The notes beneath the pieces are model-generated. The model saw only the letters and a list, made by a program, of their open reading frames with translations. It did no database searches and had not been told where the DNA came from. This document shows positions 47,905 through 61,700 of a stretch of DNA of 64,000 nt, piece by piece. The stretch comes from Blastomyces gilchristii SLH14081. Its lineage: Eukaryota; Ascomycota; Eurotiomycetes; Onygenales; Ajellomycetaceae. Position 1 is the first letter of the stretch, and every line of letters starts with the position of its first letter. The translations under genes were made by a program, and so were the position numbers. The DNA is taken from positions 513,000 through 576,999 of the forward strand of contig NW_003101653.1 in NCBI RefSeq assembly GCF_000003855.2. Direction: 5' to 3'.

Positions 47905-49809
47905 CACAGCATACAGAAAATCACACTGTATGAAAAATATTTTAAATATAGTAATCTTTAAAAATTAATTAATAATCATTATTATATCTATCTATAATAT
48001 AAATATTATCTATATACTTATTAGAAGATGTAGAATTCACTGTAGATTAAGATTCTATAGAATTATCTTATTATAATTAAGTGACTGTAGATTTTATAGA
48101 TTTGATTTCAATTAATTAAAAATTCTTATTAAATATCTTTTTTATCTCATCTACTCTACAGATTGTAATCTTATAATTAACATTCTTAATAGTGAGAACT
48201 TCATCTACTTATATCTGTCTGTGAGAGAATTTAATAATCTGATATTTATTTATTTAATAATGATCTCTAAGTTCATTCTCACAGTGTATATTCAATTTCA
48301 TCTGAATTATACTACTCTTAAAGATCTTGTTCAATTATCTTATTAAATCAGATATAAGAGTATTCTTCATATCTTCTAAGATCTTGACTGCTGTATTAAT
48401 TTAGTAATATAGTTTTACAATTATCTCTGAGAAGATTAATTATAAGAAGATAGTTGATAATTGATCTGCAGATGATAAGATAAAGTGATTATATATATTA
48501 TTATCATTATTATATATATTGAGATTCAGAGCATTATTAATGATAAGAGGTCTCAATCAATTGAGAATTATATTATGATTAACTGAATATATTTCACAGT
48601 TAATAAAGTCAGCTCTCACAGTGTTAGATTTAAATACTTACAGTTAAACACTCTTCAGATTAGTAAGAAATTATCTATTATTATACTACTTATATTTATA
48701 GTAAGCAGTCTTATTAGCTGTCTTTATATGATAATACTTATACTGCTGAAAAGATATATTATTAAGAGATTATAGAATGTAACTTATATAAGATAAGAAT
48801 CTGAACAGAATAATCTTATAAAGATTACAGTATTAAATGAATTCTTTTATAAGATGAGAATCATGATTATTTATTAATAGCAGTCAATGACTGCTTATTT
48901 AATGCTTTTTTACCATCTTATTAAACTGTTTGATTTATTTAAATTTAATCTTATCATTTGTAAAGTCAGACTTAGATGTAGTGATAGCATAGTTATCAGA
49001 TAAGTTAAAGTATATATATTAATTCTCTAGATAAATCTTCAATTTCATTATAATTAATGAATTTAATACTATATTATCTATACTAATACACTTTATTATT
49101 ATTATTAATTTACAGAAGTATAATAATTATATAATGAAATTTATATCTCTAAAGATAGTTATAACTCACTATTTATATTCTTCTTCTTCTTAAAATTCAA
49201 TCTTATCAAAGTTGTAGATATCACAGTGAAAAAAATAATATTAATTAAAGACAGCTTTATATTAATTAAATCAGTTAATAATGAAGCTTATATTCTTATA
49301 AAATACTTGTTTTAAATTTATAAACTTTTACTTAATTTATTCATAATCTGATAGATATTTGATAAATTAATATACTTATATCTTACTTACTGTGAGAGAT
49401 GCAGTCTCTGAATCTATATAATACTGTCTTAATATATGATTCACAGCAGCTTTGATATACTTGATAATAAATAGATAAAAATTAATATTTAACTGATAAA
49501 TTTATATCTTAATTATCTCTTTCTGATTGTCATTCAATACTCAATTCAGTGAAATTCTTATAGTTCTTGATTTCTTTCTGTTAATTCTCTCATATAAGAT
49601 AATATATAAGACTTTGAATTCTTATAACAGAGATATGATTTTTACTTTTAAATTACTTTTATATATATTAACAGCTCTTTGTAACTGCTTCTCAGTGTAA
49701 TTAGAAGATTTAGACATGATTATAACTAATAATGATTATTTAAAGATGAAGAATAAAGATATTGAAAATATTTTCTGTATAATGTGATTTTCTATACACT
49801 GTAGCACAG
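47901..49809 (-). mobile_element. Fot1/pogo-type (Tc1-mariner superfamily) DNA transposon, decayed
   Basis: Imperfect terminal inverted repeats lie at about 47901-47943 and 49765-49809. They share AGAAAATCACA and AAATATTTT cores and differ mostly by transitions. The 1.9-kb length is typical of Fot1. On the minus strand a transposase relic starts at 49717 (MSKSSNYTEKQLQRAV, the usual N-terminal helix-turn-helix start). It continues to DIYNFDK near 49225-49205, where DET has become DKI, then IKFK..K.FNKMVKKH and NNHDSHL.KEFI.YC near 48900-48830, followed by the IILFRF segment. That is the order of a DDE_1 transposase. Stops abound. TA target duplications could not be confirmed. Confidence 0.75.
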
Positions 49810-51285
49810 TTTCTTATTTTATAAGATTCTTTATAATTTATAGATCTTTCTCTGACTATTGTGATTCAAAGGTTGCTTGAGTCAGTGTACAATTACAGAC
49901 ATACACTGACTTCTTATATACTGTACACTAAATTAATTGGTGGCTGCTATAGCTTCTTTACATTTGTAAGCAAGTTCAGAAGTAGCTGTGTTATTATTCA
50001 GTGATTATATATTCTTCTGAATCACATTCTCTCTTATCAGATTCAGTCACACTCACATGATCAGAATATACACTCTAGCTTTATACAGATTAGTGTATCA
50101 CTAGTGTTCACAATTATATAATCTATCTCTGATTCAGCTAGCATTCTGTGTACACTCTTATAAAGAAACTTTTACTATATTATATCTCTTATTCACTAAC
50201 TTTTCTCATTCTTCAATCATCTTCTTCATTATTATCATTATTGAATATTATTCTCTTCTTCAAGATTTCTGCTTCTTCTTCTGTTTAACATCTTCTATCT
50301 GTTTATCTATCATATTATACATGTTTCTGATGATGATCTCTCATTCTCATAATAAGCATTATCATAGTGCTTATACTGAGCAGTTTATTAGCAGTAAGTA
50401 TAATATGTTGTGAAATATGACTAGAACTTGTTTATCTTCTAACAATTATCAGAATATACTACTATGAATGACATATCTTCTTCATCTTCTCATACACTCT
50501 CAACTCTCTTTTCTTCAGCAGGCATCTGATTATGTTTCTTGATTATTTTATATAACTGCAGATGCTGATATATTTGTTTTAATTCATATAGAATCTTCAC
50601 ATGTTGACAGATCTGTGTTCACTGATGATTGTAATTTCAATGTTAAATTATTAATTAAGAACTTGAGAGATATAATAATAAAGAAATTATCTGTATCATA
50701 TGTGACTAAGTCTTCTATATTCTCTTCTATTCTCTCTGTTTCTTTCTCTGCTGCTCTCTTTCAATCTTCTATATCTGTCTCTGTGTCTGATTCTCTCACT
50801 TCTACTATCTCTGTTCCTGTGATTCTTACTTCTACTACTTCTGCTTTCTCTGTTTCTATCATCTCTACTTTCATTATCAGCTCTCTCTGTTTCAAGAAGA
50901 TATTGTATAGACTTAATGAATCACATTTCTTAGTATATATACTTTTGCTCTTCTTATCAATCTCTAGAACAATTTATTATATAAAGACTATGTATGATAT
51001 AACTATCTAAAGCTCAGTTGCAGATATCAATTATTATGTTCATTTTAAATATTCATAGTGAGACAATTATTTATTTATATCAGAGAATCATCTCTCTTTT
51101 TAACAGTATTGAAATTATAAGTCTTTCTTTTTTCATCTTCTCTTTCTGACACTGATTTTTCTGTTCTTAGAGAAAATTGTTATGAGTTTTATTATACACA
51201 AAGTCATAGTATTCACAGATATTAAGAAACTTTTTATAACTATAAAGTCAATATTGTAAGAATATCTACTCTGATAAATTCTTTA
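49810..51285. other. AT-rich decayed sequence with a Ser-rich chance frame
   Basis: No conserved domain was found. The plus-strand frame 50615-51010 (131 codons) is Ser/Thr/Ile-rich because of TCT repeats and is probably a mutated repeat, not a gene. The 49870-49925 segment contains an inverted pair around GTGTAC/GTACAC. The right end abuts the assembly gap. Confidence 0.4.
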
Positions 51286-51512
51286 NNNNNNNNNNNNNNN
51301 NNNNNNNNNNNNNNNNNNNNNNNNNNNNNNNNNNNNNNNNNNNNNNNNNNNNNNNNNNNNNNNNNNNNNNNNNNNNNNNNNNNNNNNNNNNNNNNNNNNN
51401 NNNNNNNNNNNNNNNNNNNNNNNNNNNNNNNNNNNNNNNNNNNNNNNNNNNNNNNNNNNNNNNNNNNNNNNNNNNNNNNNNNNNNNNNNNNNNNNNNNNN
51501 NNNNNNNNNNNN
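51286..51512. other. Assembly gap (227 N)
   Basis: Undetermined bases. Frames reported across it are artefacts. Linkage of the flanks depends on the assembly. Confidence 1.
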
Positions 51513-52739
51513 TTCTCATCTCTGATTTTATAATTTTTATACACTAACAATGATTCTTAGTTGCTTCAGTATCAGAGATCATTCTAATTAAAGATAATCA
51601 CACTGCTGAGACTACTCTCTTTCACTCTCAAGCTTCATCTATCACTTTCTCTTTCTTCTCTGCAGAGAAGATTGTATATACATCAGATTATAAATGTTCA
51701 GTCTCAGATAACTCTCATTATTATTCATTCAGTTCTGTATTCTCTTTCTCTTTCATTTCTTCTATCTTCATTCTCTCTGTCTTGACTTCTAGTTCTGTGA
51801 GTTCTACACTCTTCTTCAATTTTTCTACACACATATATACACATTTCTATATTGGCATTCCAGTCAATCTTGTGATAAATGACATTAATGTTGTATACAG
51901 AGTGATAGAGAAATCAGAGATATATATGATATTATTATAAGAGCAGCTTACAGCTCTTGAATTTCTTACAGATCTCAAGTTTTGAGATTTTCTTTATTTT
52001 TAATATTTTTTTAAGTGATTTGATGTTGAAAATAGATTAAATATATAATATATGAAAATGAATAAGATATATATAATAACATTTATCTTTTTACAGCTGA
52101 TTCTTACAGTTGATAACTAATTCATTATCTCTTTTCTTTTCTTACACTTTTTTTTTGTCTGTTAGTCACTACTCTTATACAATCTTTATAAAATACAGTG
52201 TTCAGTGACTAGATTCAGTAACTTTCATCTTTTATAATTCTGTCTTATATATTTTACTATCTCTCTTCACCTGCTCAGATCACTACAGTGAATAACTTAT
52301 CAAAACTAATCTCACTCAATCTTTGAGTGTTCTCAGAGATTGAGATGACTTGATCTTATATATCTGCAGATGTTTCAGATGATTCATCCTCTGTTATCTT
52401 CATGATTAAACTGATGTAAACAGTTAAACTCAACTCTGAATCTCTTTTTCTTCTGTGATCTGACTCATGTGTAAGTCTGCTGCTTTGAGACTGCTCTTTA
52501 TCACATTGTACTCACTGTCTGTGACATATTATCATACAATCAGCTACAGTCTCATCACTTATTAAAGTGTAACATTCATCTGATTTCTTCATTTCTTTTC
52601 ATTCTTTTCTTATAATTATAGAAAGATCAGAATAAGTAAGATCATCTGATTCATAAGTATTAATAATTTCTCTTACTTTGTAAGACTTTTCAATTATAAG
52701 TCTCTTCTTTTTCAACACTGATGATAGTGCTGTAGATAA
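51513..52739. other. AT-rich decayed sequence downstream of minus-strand gypsy pol
   Basis: CpG-free, TCT/AGA-rich sequence. It is where the 3' end and LTR of the minus-strand gypsy element should lie, but no LTR pair is identifiable within the window. Confidence 0.35.
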
Positions 52740-55318
52740 TTATAATTCACTCAGATCTTATATCTTTACTTTCATAAGATATGAATCATTTATTAAGTTA
52801 TATAAGATCTGTCCCTCTGATTCTTTCAATACATATATTCTCAGAGAATGTGATTTAAGTATTTTATATAGCTCAAATCATCTAGATTGAAACTTCTCAG
52901 AACTCTCATTATATATAAGAACTTACATTCTCATCTTGAGACTTGATTTCTTAACTAGTGAGTCTTGTATTCTTTTCAATTGAATTGCTTAGTTCAGAAG
53001 TAACTTATTAGCTTTTACATGTATGTGACTGATCTCTTTCAATCTTGATTCTGCATCTGTGACTGCTGCATCTGTGACTGTTATATCTGTAATTAACTGA
53101 TGTATCTGCAATCACTGTTCTCTCTCTCACCTTTTTCAAAGCATTCTTCAGAATTCGCGGATGCAATTCATACAACAGATAGAATGATGAACATTTGAAG
53201 ACTGTATACTGTCAAATCTGTGTGACTAATAGTGCCTGCTTGAGATATTCATTTCATAGTCTCATAGACTTACTCACTAGATATTTCATCAGCATGTTAT
53301 TCAAGATTTCATTCAAGTGTTTCATCTTTCTATTTATTCATAAGTGATATAATATTGTTCTACAATGTCTTGTCTGTAACTGGCTTATGAAATGCCTTAT
53401 CACTTCTTCTATAAGATTCATATCATTATCAGTTAGAATCTCACACAGCATTTCATAGTTAATATAGATCTCATTATATAGAAACTTCATCATCATCTTC
53501 TCTGTCATCTCTGAAACTGCTTTTGCAACTGGCCAGCCAGTAGTGTAATCAATAGCAGTGATTATTCATTGATTTTCATTTAATATTTGTAATAATATGT
53601 TCATGAGATTCACTCTTCATTATTTAAATAATTATATCATACACTTTATCTGATGTTGTACTTTCTCACATTCTAATTCTTTCTTAGATTCTTTCATGAC
53701 CTGATAATTCAGACACTTGTGAGCATATATCTGAATGTTCTCAGTCATGCTTGACCAGTATACTCTTGATTCAAGTACACTTATGAGTTCAGAGCTTTCT
53801 AAGTGACTGAATTTCTTATGCATGTAAGTCACTAAGTTATATCTAAATGAATATTCTAGATAGAGAGCTTCTGTATATTCTAGATCATGATAAAGCATAA
53901 CATTGTTTTTCAATTTTCTCAGCTTGAAGTTCAGAAGCATCTCTTCTATCACTTTTATAAGATGCTTATTATCTGATATCTTACTATTTTTTAAGTGAGA
54001 GATTATTGTATTCACTTATTCTGATTTCTTGCATTCTCTCAGTATATTTAACATGAACTTCTCTTATATCTGATTCACAGAATTCTCACTTATAAAATCA
54101 GATCTGTAACTGATTACATCAGATATCACAGTATTCAATTTCTTTCAGTATTTGATATGAAGATTATACACTTGAAACTTCAAGATTCAACATACTAAGC
54201 ATTTAAAAGGTTTTATCATCAATTATAGATAGATGAGGCTTTCATAATTCATGATTATCATTGTCATATGCTTATTATTGATATATCTATTTCATAATAC
54301 TAACACATGCTTAATCACTAGCAATTTCTTTTCATACACTGAGTAATTGAGCTTAGCACTCAATAGTTTTCTATCATTATATATCACTGAGTGCAGCTTG
54401 CTGTTCTTACTCATCTGTAAAAGAGCATCTTCAATAGCTCATTCAGATACATTTATCTCAATATAGAAAAGTTTATCATGATGTGATTAAATAAGCACTG
54501 AGAATAGTATTATATATTCTCTTAGTGTGAGAAAAGTCTCTTCACACACAGTATTCTAGATAATTAACTGAAACTTCTTCTTTCACAGATTAGCATCTAT
54601 TTTTCTTAAGAGATCTGAGAGTGATATAGCTATTCATGTGAAATTCTTGATGAATCTGTGATAATATGAGATCAACTCAAGAAACTGTTATACATGATAT
54701 ATATTTCTCAGCTGTGATCAATTCACTATGACATTCAATTTCTCTAAGATGAGATGTATACAGTTATCACTTACTATATATTCTATAAACTTCAACTCTT
54801 CTGTTTCAAACACACACTTTGTTAATTTAATATAGAGCTTATACTCTGTTAGAGTTGTAAGCACTTCATTAAGATGCTTCAGATATTCATTATATGAGTT
54901 TGAAAAGACTAGAATGTTATTGAGATATATGAGACATGAGGTTTCATTCTGTTTATAAAGAATTGTATTCATCATTATTTGAAAGATGACAGACACATTT
55001 ATCAGACTTAATGATATTATCAGGAATTTGAACTTCTCTCATTGTATATTAAATGCAGTTTGTGAGACTGACAGTTCATCTACACAGATCTGTCAGTATT
55101 CTGAAAGAAGATTAATCTTCAATAGATATTAAGTGTTTTCAATTATATTCAACTGTTGTTAAATCTATGATAGTGAATATTCATTCTTGATTATAAGCTT
55201 ATTGAGTGCTTGATAATTGATACACATTCATTACTTCTTATTCATCTTTTTCATGAATAGAACTGAAAAGCCTCACACACTTGATGAGAGTTGTATCATA
55301 CAACTTGTATGAGATCAC
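52740..55318 (-). mobile_element. Minus-strand Ty3/gypsy pol relic, 3' part (RT to integrase end)
   Basis: Reading downward from 55318: an RT beginning (VLFMKKMNKK, CINYQALNKL), then the RT active-site box decayed to YLNN (IYLNNILVFS, near 54915), and an RNase H region. The integrase zinc finger H-H-C-C follows (53632-54015, with HKKFSHLE and AHKCLNYQ). The integrase core shows DYTTGWPVAKAV (about 53550), and its late segment has the catalytic Glu apparently changed to Lys. A C-terminal segment resembles F..W...Y.ILKSHSLRIYVL...G (about 52920-52800). The upstream part of the same pol is found at 63017-63654, because a LINE is inserted between. It belongs to a lineage different from copies A and B. 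Confidence 0.78.
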
Positions 55319-55331
55319 ATTCTAGAAGGTC
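55319..55331. repeat. Target-site duplication of the LINE, left copy
   Basis: ATTCTAGAAGGTC is repeated exactly at 63004-63016, just after the LINE's AAT tail. Both copies belong to the gypsy pol frame (a DLLE segment on the minus strand). Confidence 0.88.
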
Positions 55332-55990
55332 AACATACTAAGCACAGAGAAAAGATCAACCGCTCCACCACGAACTCGCTCGATTTTTCGAATAAGAACC
55401 CGCCGATAGATCCATCGAAAAGCCCTCGATCATACGAGCATTTTGACCCCATCGCCGACCGCATACCCCGTGTGGTGGTGGAGTTATCCAGCCAAATGTG
55501 AACCAGACGTCGTTCGAAACTCCTGTGTGGGATTATCCCCCATTCTCCCCTACCACACCACAACCCCGGGCCAAATTGCCATACAAATTGTAAGGTGAAG
55601 AGACCTAGCCATATGCACCAATCTTCTCGATTTTGGAAGATCCCTGATCTGTAGTTGTGGAGATATCTGAGAAGCGACCTCCGCGAAAACCCTGTTCATC
55701 TTTGATGTTCCAAAACACCAACGCCAAGTCCCACCCTTGTACCGCCCTTCCTAATCTGGCCCATCCCCAGCAGAAAAATACAAAAAGATACCTCAGTGAT
55801 AATATCAAGCACATAATCAACAGCCACTTCTGAAGTGCAACCTCTGCAGTCTGTCTTCAGTGTATCTAGACATCAATGCCAAGTCTCACCCTTGTATCAC
55901 CCCTCTCAATCTGGCTCATCCCTGACAGAAAAGTACAAAAAGATACCTCAGCAACTGTACTTGATACATAATTGACAGACACAATAACTA
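55332..55990 (+). repeat. LINE 5' UTR: GC-rich block with two tandem ~157-bp units
   Basis: 55332-55820 is GC-rich with many CpG sites, unlike everything around it. A unit of about 157 bp starts near 55665 (GAAGCGACCTCCGCG) and again near 55833 (GAAGTGCAACCTCTGC). Both contain the phrase GCCAAGT(C/T)(C/T)CACCCTTGTA and later AAAAAGATACCTCAG. The second unit differs mostly by C to T and G to A. Tandem promoter-like units at the 5' end recall LINE-1 monomers. Minus-strand frames here (55330-55563 and 55605-55820) have no motif and are not called genes. Confidence 0.7.
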
Positions 55991-57054
55991 TAAAATCAGT
56001 ATATCTCAAGATCTGACTGAGCCTTTGATCCCTGCACAGTGAGATATATTAAATCTAGTTTTAATATCTCAATATTCAATAGATTCTGCAAGAGATTGAG
56101 AACAGCAATACTAGATTTCTATTAAATTTGAGAATTAACTCTATATTGATATAATCATTGACAAAGTCTTCTATTTTGAGATATAAATAACCAGTTTCTC
56201 TACATCCTGCTGATAATATTTACATTATTATATAGAAATAGACTTATATTCTCTATAATATCAAGACTCTGAAGAGAGAAAGTCTTGATAGAGAGTATAC
56301 AGTAGTGTATATCTTAGCAGTTTCTATCTCATTCTTCTGCAGCAGTTAATGCAAAAAAAAAAAAAAAGATCTTAGAAATAGTTTTTTACTTCTCTTGAAA
56401 AAGTAAGATGTTTTTCTCTGAGTTTTATACAATATTCTTATAAAGAATTAAAAATAGAGTTGTTTTCTGTCATAATTTCATATTCTTTTAAGTAAGAATT
56501 ACTTTTTCAGTGACTGAAGAGCTTTTATTAATACTTAATTCTTTTTTACACTCTTTATTAACTGATTTGAGTTGCACACTTATTGTGTGAGAAGAATTGA
56601 ATAATTTAGAATAAAATTGAATAGTTTTAATCAATTTCTCTGCAAAAAATTGATTTATTTTTTATCAGTTTTTCTCTTAAAAACTGTTATATTATCTGAT
56701 TTATTATCAATTGATATCATACTTTTTCTCACTGTATCTCAAGAAAGAGATTGTAAAGATTTTACTGATTTATCTTAAAAATCAATTTTAGTTTATTAGA
56801 TTCTCTTCAAAAATCTAATCTAGTTACTGAACTAGTGTGAAAAAAATCAGGTGTTTTATATATAAAAGTCTGTTATTCTTCTTTTGAAATAGTCTGATCA
56901 ACTTTTCAATTAAAAACAGACTTAGAAATCTCTTAATTAAAATAGTCTGACCAACTTTTCAATTCAAAAGAGTGTAATAAATATCTCAATTGAATTAGTC
57001 TGATCAACTTTTCATTGAGTAAGAATAATAAGTTCAAAAGTACACTCAGTTGAT

Positions 57055-58648
57055 ATGAAAAAGAATGCTTTCTCAAATGCTATTCCTGAGATTGAAATTC
57101 TGAAGAGAAGAAAGAAAGAAGAAATAGAGAAATAACAAGTTCTTGAAATACAGAAACTTAAAAAAGTAAGTAAAATTCTTGAAAAGCAGTATCTGAGTGA
57201 GATGAATGAAGAAGTTCTGTTAATTCTTCATACTCAGACTAGACAACTACAGAAAATGATCAAGTTCAAACTTAGAATTTCAAACACAGTTCAAAAAACT
57301 TTGAAAATTCTCAATACAATCACTGACTCTTCAGTTTACTCTTCTTTCTTTTCTACTTCTTCTTCTTCTTCTTCTTTAAATCAGAAGAAAACATATACTC
57401 AAGCAGCTGAATCTACTGTCTCTAAACCTGTTATCTCTAAATATGCTATCTCAAAATCTGCTTAAAATTCTGAGAAAACTGAGAAGAATACTGCTCATAC
57501 TTCTATTGATAGAAGAGTGAAGAAAAAAATGTAAAAAGAGAAAAATCTTCAAATCTTCAGAAATAGAAGACTTATTCTCAAAGTCTTAAATCAGAATATA
57601 TTGTAGAGAAATAAGCTAAACTCAAATCTCATTTTCAGAATTAGAAATGAAATCAATCAGCAGTTCTTTTCTCAGTTAATAACTGATATTGAAGTTCAAA
57701 AATCAGTTATAGCTTCAATTGAGTTATTCTTCTTTGAAAACTTCATTATTCTGACTACAATGCCTGAATTCAGTGCAGAATTCCTTATTCAGAATGAGAA
57801 TCTCTGAAAGTCAGCAGTAGAATCTCTGTTAAATATAATAATTCTATCTGAGAGAGATAAAAAGTGAGATAAATTCATTCTTCATGATATTTCAGTTGAA
57901 ATCTTTGACTGTGAGAAAGAAATACTACTTCTCAAAAATGAATTGAAAGAGTACAATTCTATTCAACTGAGAAAAGAGTCTGTATAACTTAATTCAATTA
58001 AGTTCAGACAGAGTAGAAGAAATGTCTCTGTTTTAGTATATATAAAGACACTTGAATAATCAAGAATCTCTGAAGTAAGAGTAGCAGATTTAAAAATGAG
58101 AGTTCATGAATACAAAGACTCAAGAATGAATCTCAAAGCTCAAACACAGTATTCAAACTGTCAAAGATATGAACACTTTACAATCTCTTATTTCAGAGAC
58201 TTAAAATGTGTATTCTGTGCTAGAGATCACAAAACTAGTGAGTATAAATGTGAAACATGCTTAAAAAGAGATGAAATATGTTAACATACTCTGCTTAAGT
58301 GCTTTAATTGTAAAGAAAAACATGCATCTAGCTCAAAAGAATGTGTATTTACTTCAAGAACTCAGAAGAACTAGAGAAAAGATGAAGCTCAAAGTAAATC
58401 TAAAACTGAAGAGAAAAGTCAAGCTAGTAAATCTACAACTGTAAGCTTAAAAAGAAGAAATTCTCAACTATCTAGATCTTCAAACTTCAACTCTCTAGCT
58501 AAGTGTAAACAGAATTTGAATCCTCAAACTTCTGCTAAGATTAGAGAATTGAGAAATGACTCTGATAATAAACTAGATATAATGCAAGCAGTTGAGATTC
58601 CTACTTTTCAAAATAGTTATAATCTACTATCTGATAATAGGGATTAGA
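57055..58648 (+). pseudogene. LINE ORF1, gag-like nucleic-acid-binding protein relic
   Basis: From ATG 57055 a Lys/Ser-rich, partly helical frame leads to a cysteine-rich region at about 58150-58345: CSNCQRYEHF, then CVFCARDHKTSEYKC, ETCLKRDEIC and CFNCKEKHASSSKEC. This is the run of CCHC-type knuckles that closes ORF1 in Tad1/I-type LINEs and binds the element RNA. In the first knuckle a Cys appears to be Tyr. In-frame stops at several places (TAA, TGA, TAG) make it non-functional. Confidence 0.8.
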
Positions 58649-58744
58649 TTCTACTCTATCTCTACTCTCTCTTAGTATGAATATACAACAAAAACAATAA
58701 AAAAAGTTTAAAAACTCTTTAAAAATCACATTTATTCAAAATAA

Positions 58745-61700
58745 TGTAAATAGAAACTTAAATTATATTTATTCTTGTCTTCAGATTATATTTGAATAAA
58801 AAGTTGACTTTGTACTTCTTCAAGAACTAAACTTTGATACTGAGTAAAAGTACATCATTTCTTATTCAAGCTATTACTGCTTTCTTTCTGAAAAATCTGA
58901 GATAAAATCAAGAGTAGTGATCTATGAAAGAAAAAGATCAAGATATCAATTTAATTTGAGATTTGATATCATATCTGACTCTGATATTCTAGTGAGTGAT
59001 ATTATAGATAAAGAGAATGAGTTTGATACTATTCAACTTATAAATATCTATAATGAAAAGTCATTGAAAGAAAACAACAATATCTGAATAATTGATAGAG
59101 GATTTTTGAATATAAATCTCTTAAAAAACTCTATAATTGTAGAAGACTTCAATACACATCATTTCTGATAAAACTCAGAGTATATAAGAGCAGTAAGAGC
59201 AGATAAACTGATTGAATGAACTTTTAAGTATTTAATAGATTTAGTTAACAAGTCTGATCAATAAACATTCTTTAGAAAAGATATGAAACAGAAATCTATT
59301 ATAGATCTAACTTTCATATCATAAAATCTAATTGAAAAAAGACTTATAAACTGGTTTATTAACTCAAATGAAACCTCAGAATCAGATCATGAGATCATTC
59401 AATTTGATATTAAACTGAGTAAAAAATAAAGAAGTGAAAATCCTCTTCTCTCTAATCAGTATAACTTTGAAAAAGCAGATTAAAAAGCAGTTGAAGAAAG
59501 AGTAAAACAGCTGAAATCTGAAAGACAGAGTAAGCTTTATTAGAATCAAAGTCAAGATATCTTAAATGAAATACTTGAGAATAGAGCAAAGCTGATTATA
59601 TCTATTCTTCTAATAAGTATTGAAGAAAATATTTCAAAGAAAAAGTCTTCTGAGTATTTCAAATCTTGATGAAATGAGAATATCACTTTTAAAAGAAAGC
59701 AATTAGTCACTGCTAAGAGAGAGTGAAAGAATAACTTAATATCTAATAAAGAGTTCAAAGCTATTCAAAATGAATATTTTTCAGATATTAAAAAAGTCAA
59801 AACAGATTACTGGAATAAATTTCTTGAAGAAGTATAAGAAAAAGAAGTCTTTAAAGTCTTCAACTATACTAAAATAAGAAGTGTAGCAAAGCTTTTAATT
59901 TTAGAATATAAATTTCAGAATGAATTGTATACAGCAAACACTTTTAAGAAAAAATATCAAGCTTTTATAAGAATTCTCTTTCAAAACTCATTACATTTAG
60001 AAGAGAAGAATATATCATTTCATGAATATATTGATGAAAATAACTGAGAATGGCCTGAGCTTACATGTGATGAACTAGAGTCAGTAATATTCTTAAGTTC
60101 AATTAAAACTGCTGCAGGGCCTGATTCAATTAATCATTTAATTATTTAAAACACATATTTCTACTTGAAGAATGAATATTTTGAGCTCTTTTTCAATCTC
60201 TTAAGAAATGATTATCATTCTGAATGCTGAAGAGAAGCTACTGAAGTAATCCTTACAAAATCTAATAGAAAAGCTTCAGTTTCTAAGTTATATAGAGTAA
60301 TATCTCTGTTGAACTGTTAAGAAAAGTTCTAGAAAAGATAATAGCTACTAGATTATCTGTTATAAGCTCTATTAGTGATTCTCTTCTATTTAATGAATAA
60401 ATAAGAGATAGAAAACAATGTTCTGCAATTAATACTGTTCTCTCAGTTATTCATAATATTCAAGTAGCAAAGCATGAAGACCTGATCTCAACTGCAGTTT
60501 TTATTGATATAAAAGATGCATTTGATCATGTTTCAAAGTCTAAGATGATTCAAACTTTGAAGATGTTAAAACTGTCACTTTCTCTAATAAAATAAGTTAA
60601 TTATTTCATATCTAAAAGAATTATACAACTATTCTTTGATGAAAGAAAACAAGATAAAACTGAGATAAAAATAGAAGTATCATAAGAATCTTCAATCTTA
60701 TCTGTTTTATTTATAATATACACTGCATATTTATTCAAGAATAGAGAGATGAAAATAGTGAGATCTTCAAGTTATATAGATGATATTGATCTACTCTACA
60801 GTTCAAAGATAATCAAAGAGAATTTAGAAGTGATTGAGAAAGCAGTAAAGAAAATCTTTGTTAGAGCAGATATTAATCTAATTCAATTTAATATGAATAA
60901 AACTGAGTTAATTCACTTTTTTTTTCAGATTTAATAAGAAAGAACTAAGTCTAACTCTTCTGAATAAAGAGATTAAACCCAGTTTAAATATTAAATGACT
61001 AGAAGTATGATTAAACTTCAAGTTGAATTTTAAATATCATATTCAATAAAGAATTATCAAGATAGAGAGACTACTGAATAGTATAATCAGACTATTAAAT
61101 ACTGAGAGAGGTCTATCTTTTCAGGCTATGAGACAGTTATACATAGCCTGTATTATCTCAGTAGCTGATTATGAAGTTCAAGTTTAATGAAATAATCAAG
61201 ATAACTTCACTGAACTGTTTCAAAGTCTATAAAACAGAGCTTTGAGAAGAATTCTGAGAGCATTCAAATCATCTTCTATTAAAGTAATGAAAATTGAAGC
61301 CTCAATTTCATCTTCTGCTATTCAATTTGAAAAGGCCTGTATAAACTATGCTCTGAGAGTCATAAAGATGAGCTTAAATCATATAATCAGAGAAAGAGTC
61401 TCTTCTTCATTTTCATCAGTTAACTCAGGAAATGAACTGAATTGAAATAGATTTCTTGATTGAAATGAGAATAATACTTTAAAGAAAATGCTCTCTCAAC
61501 TGTATAGACTATGTTCACTTATTAAGAATTAATTTTCTTCATTAAATGTTGAGAAAATTGATCATGAGAAGATATCTCTCTAAAGAGAAAAGCTGGAATC
61601 TCTCATAGACTTACAAATAAGTGAACTATCTAAAGAGAGAGAATATGAACAGTATTTGAAGAAGATCTCTACAATTAATATAAAAGACTCTATTCTGATT

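Noticed and set aside
50615..51010. A Ser/Thr-rich secreted or wall protein
   Set aside because: Composition comes from TCT-type repeats in CpG-free DNA; no signal peptide and no conserved pattern.
51266..51550. Minus-strand open frames across 51286-51512
   Set aside because: They consist of undetermined bases in an assembly gap.
55330..55820. Host gene fragment in the GC-rich block
   Set aside because: It lies inside the LINE's target duplications and contains the LINE's own tandem units; the minus-strand frames there show no motif.
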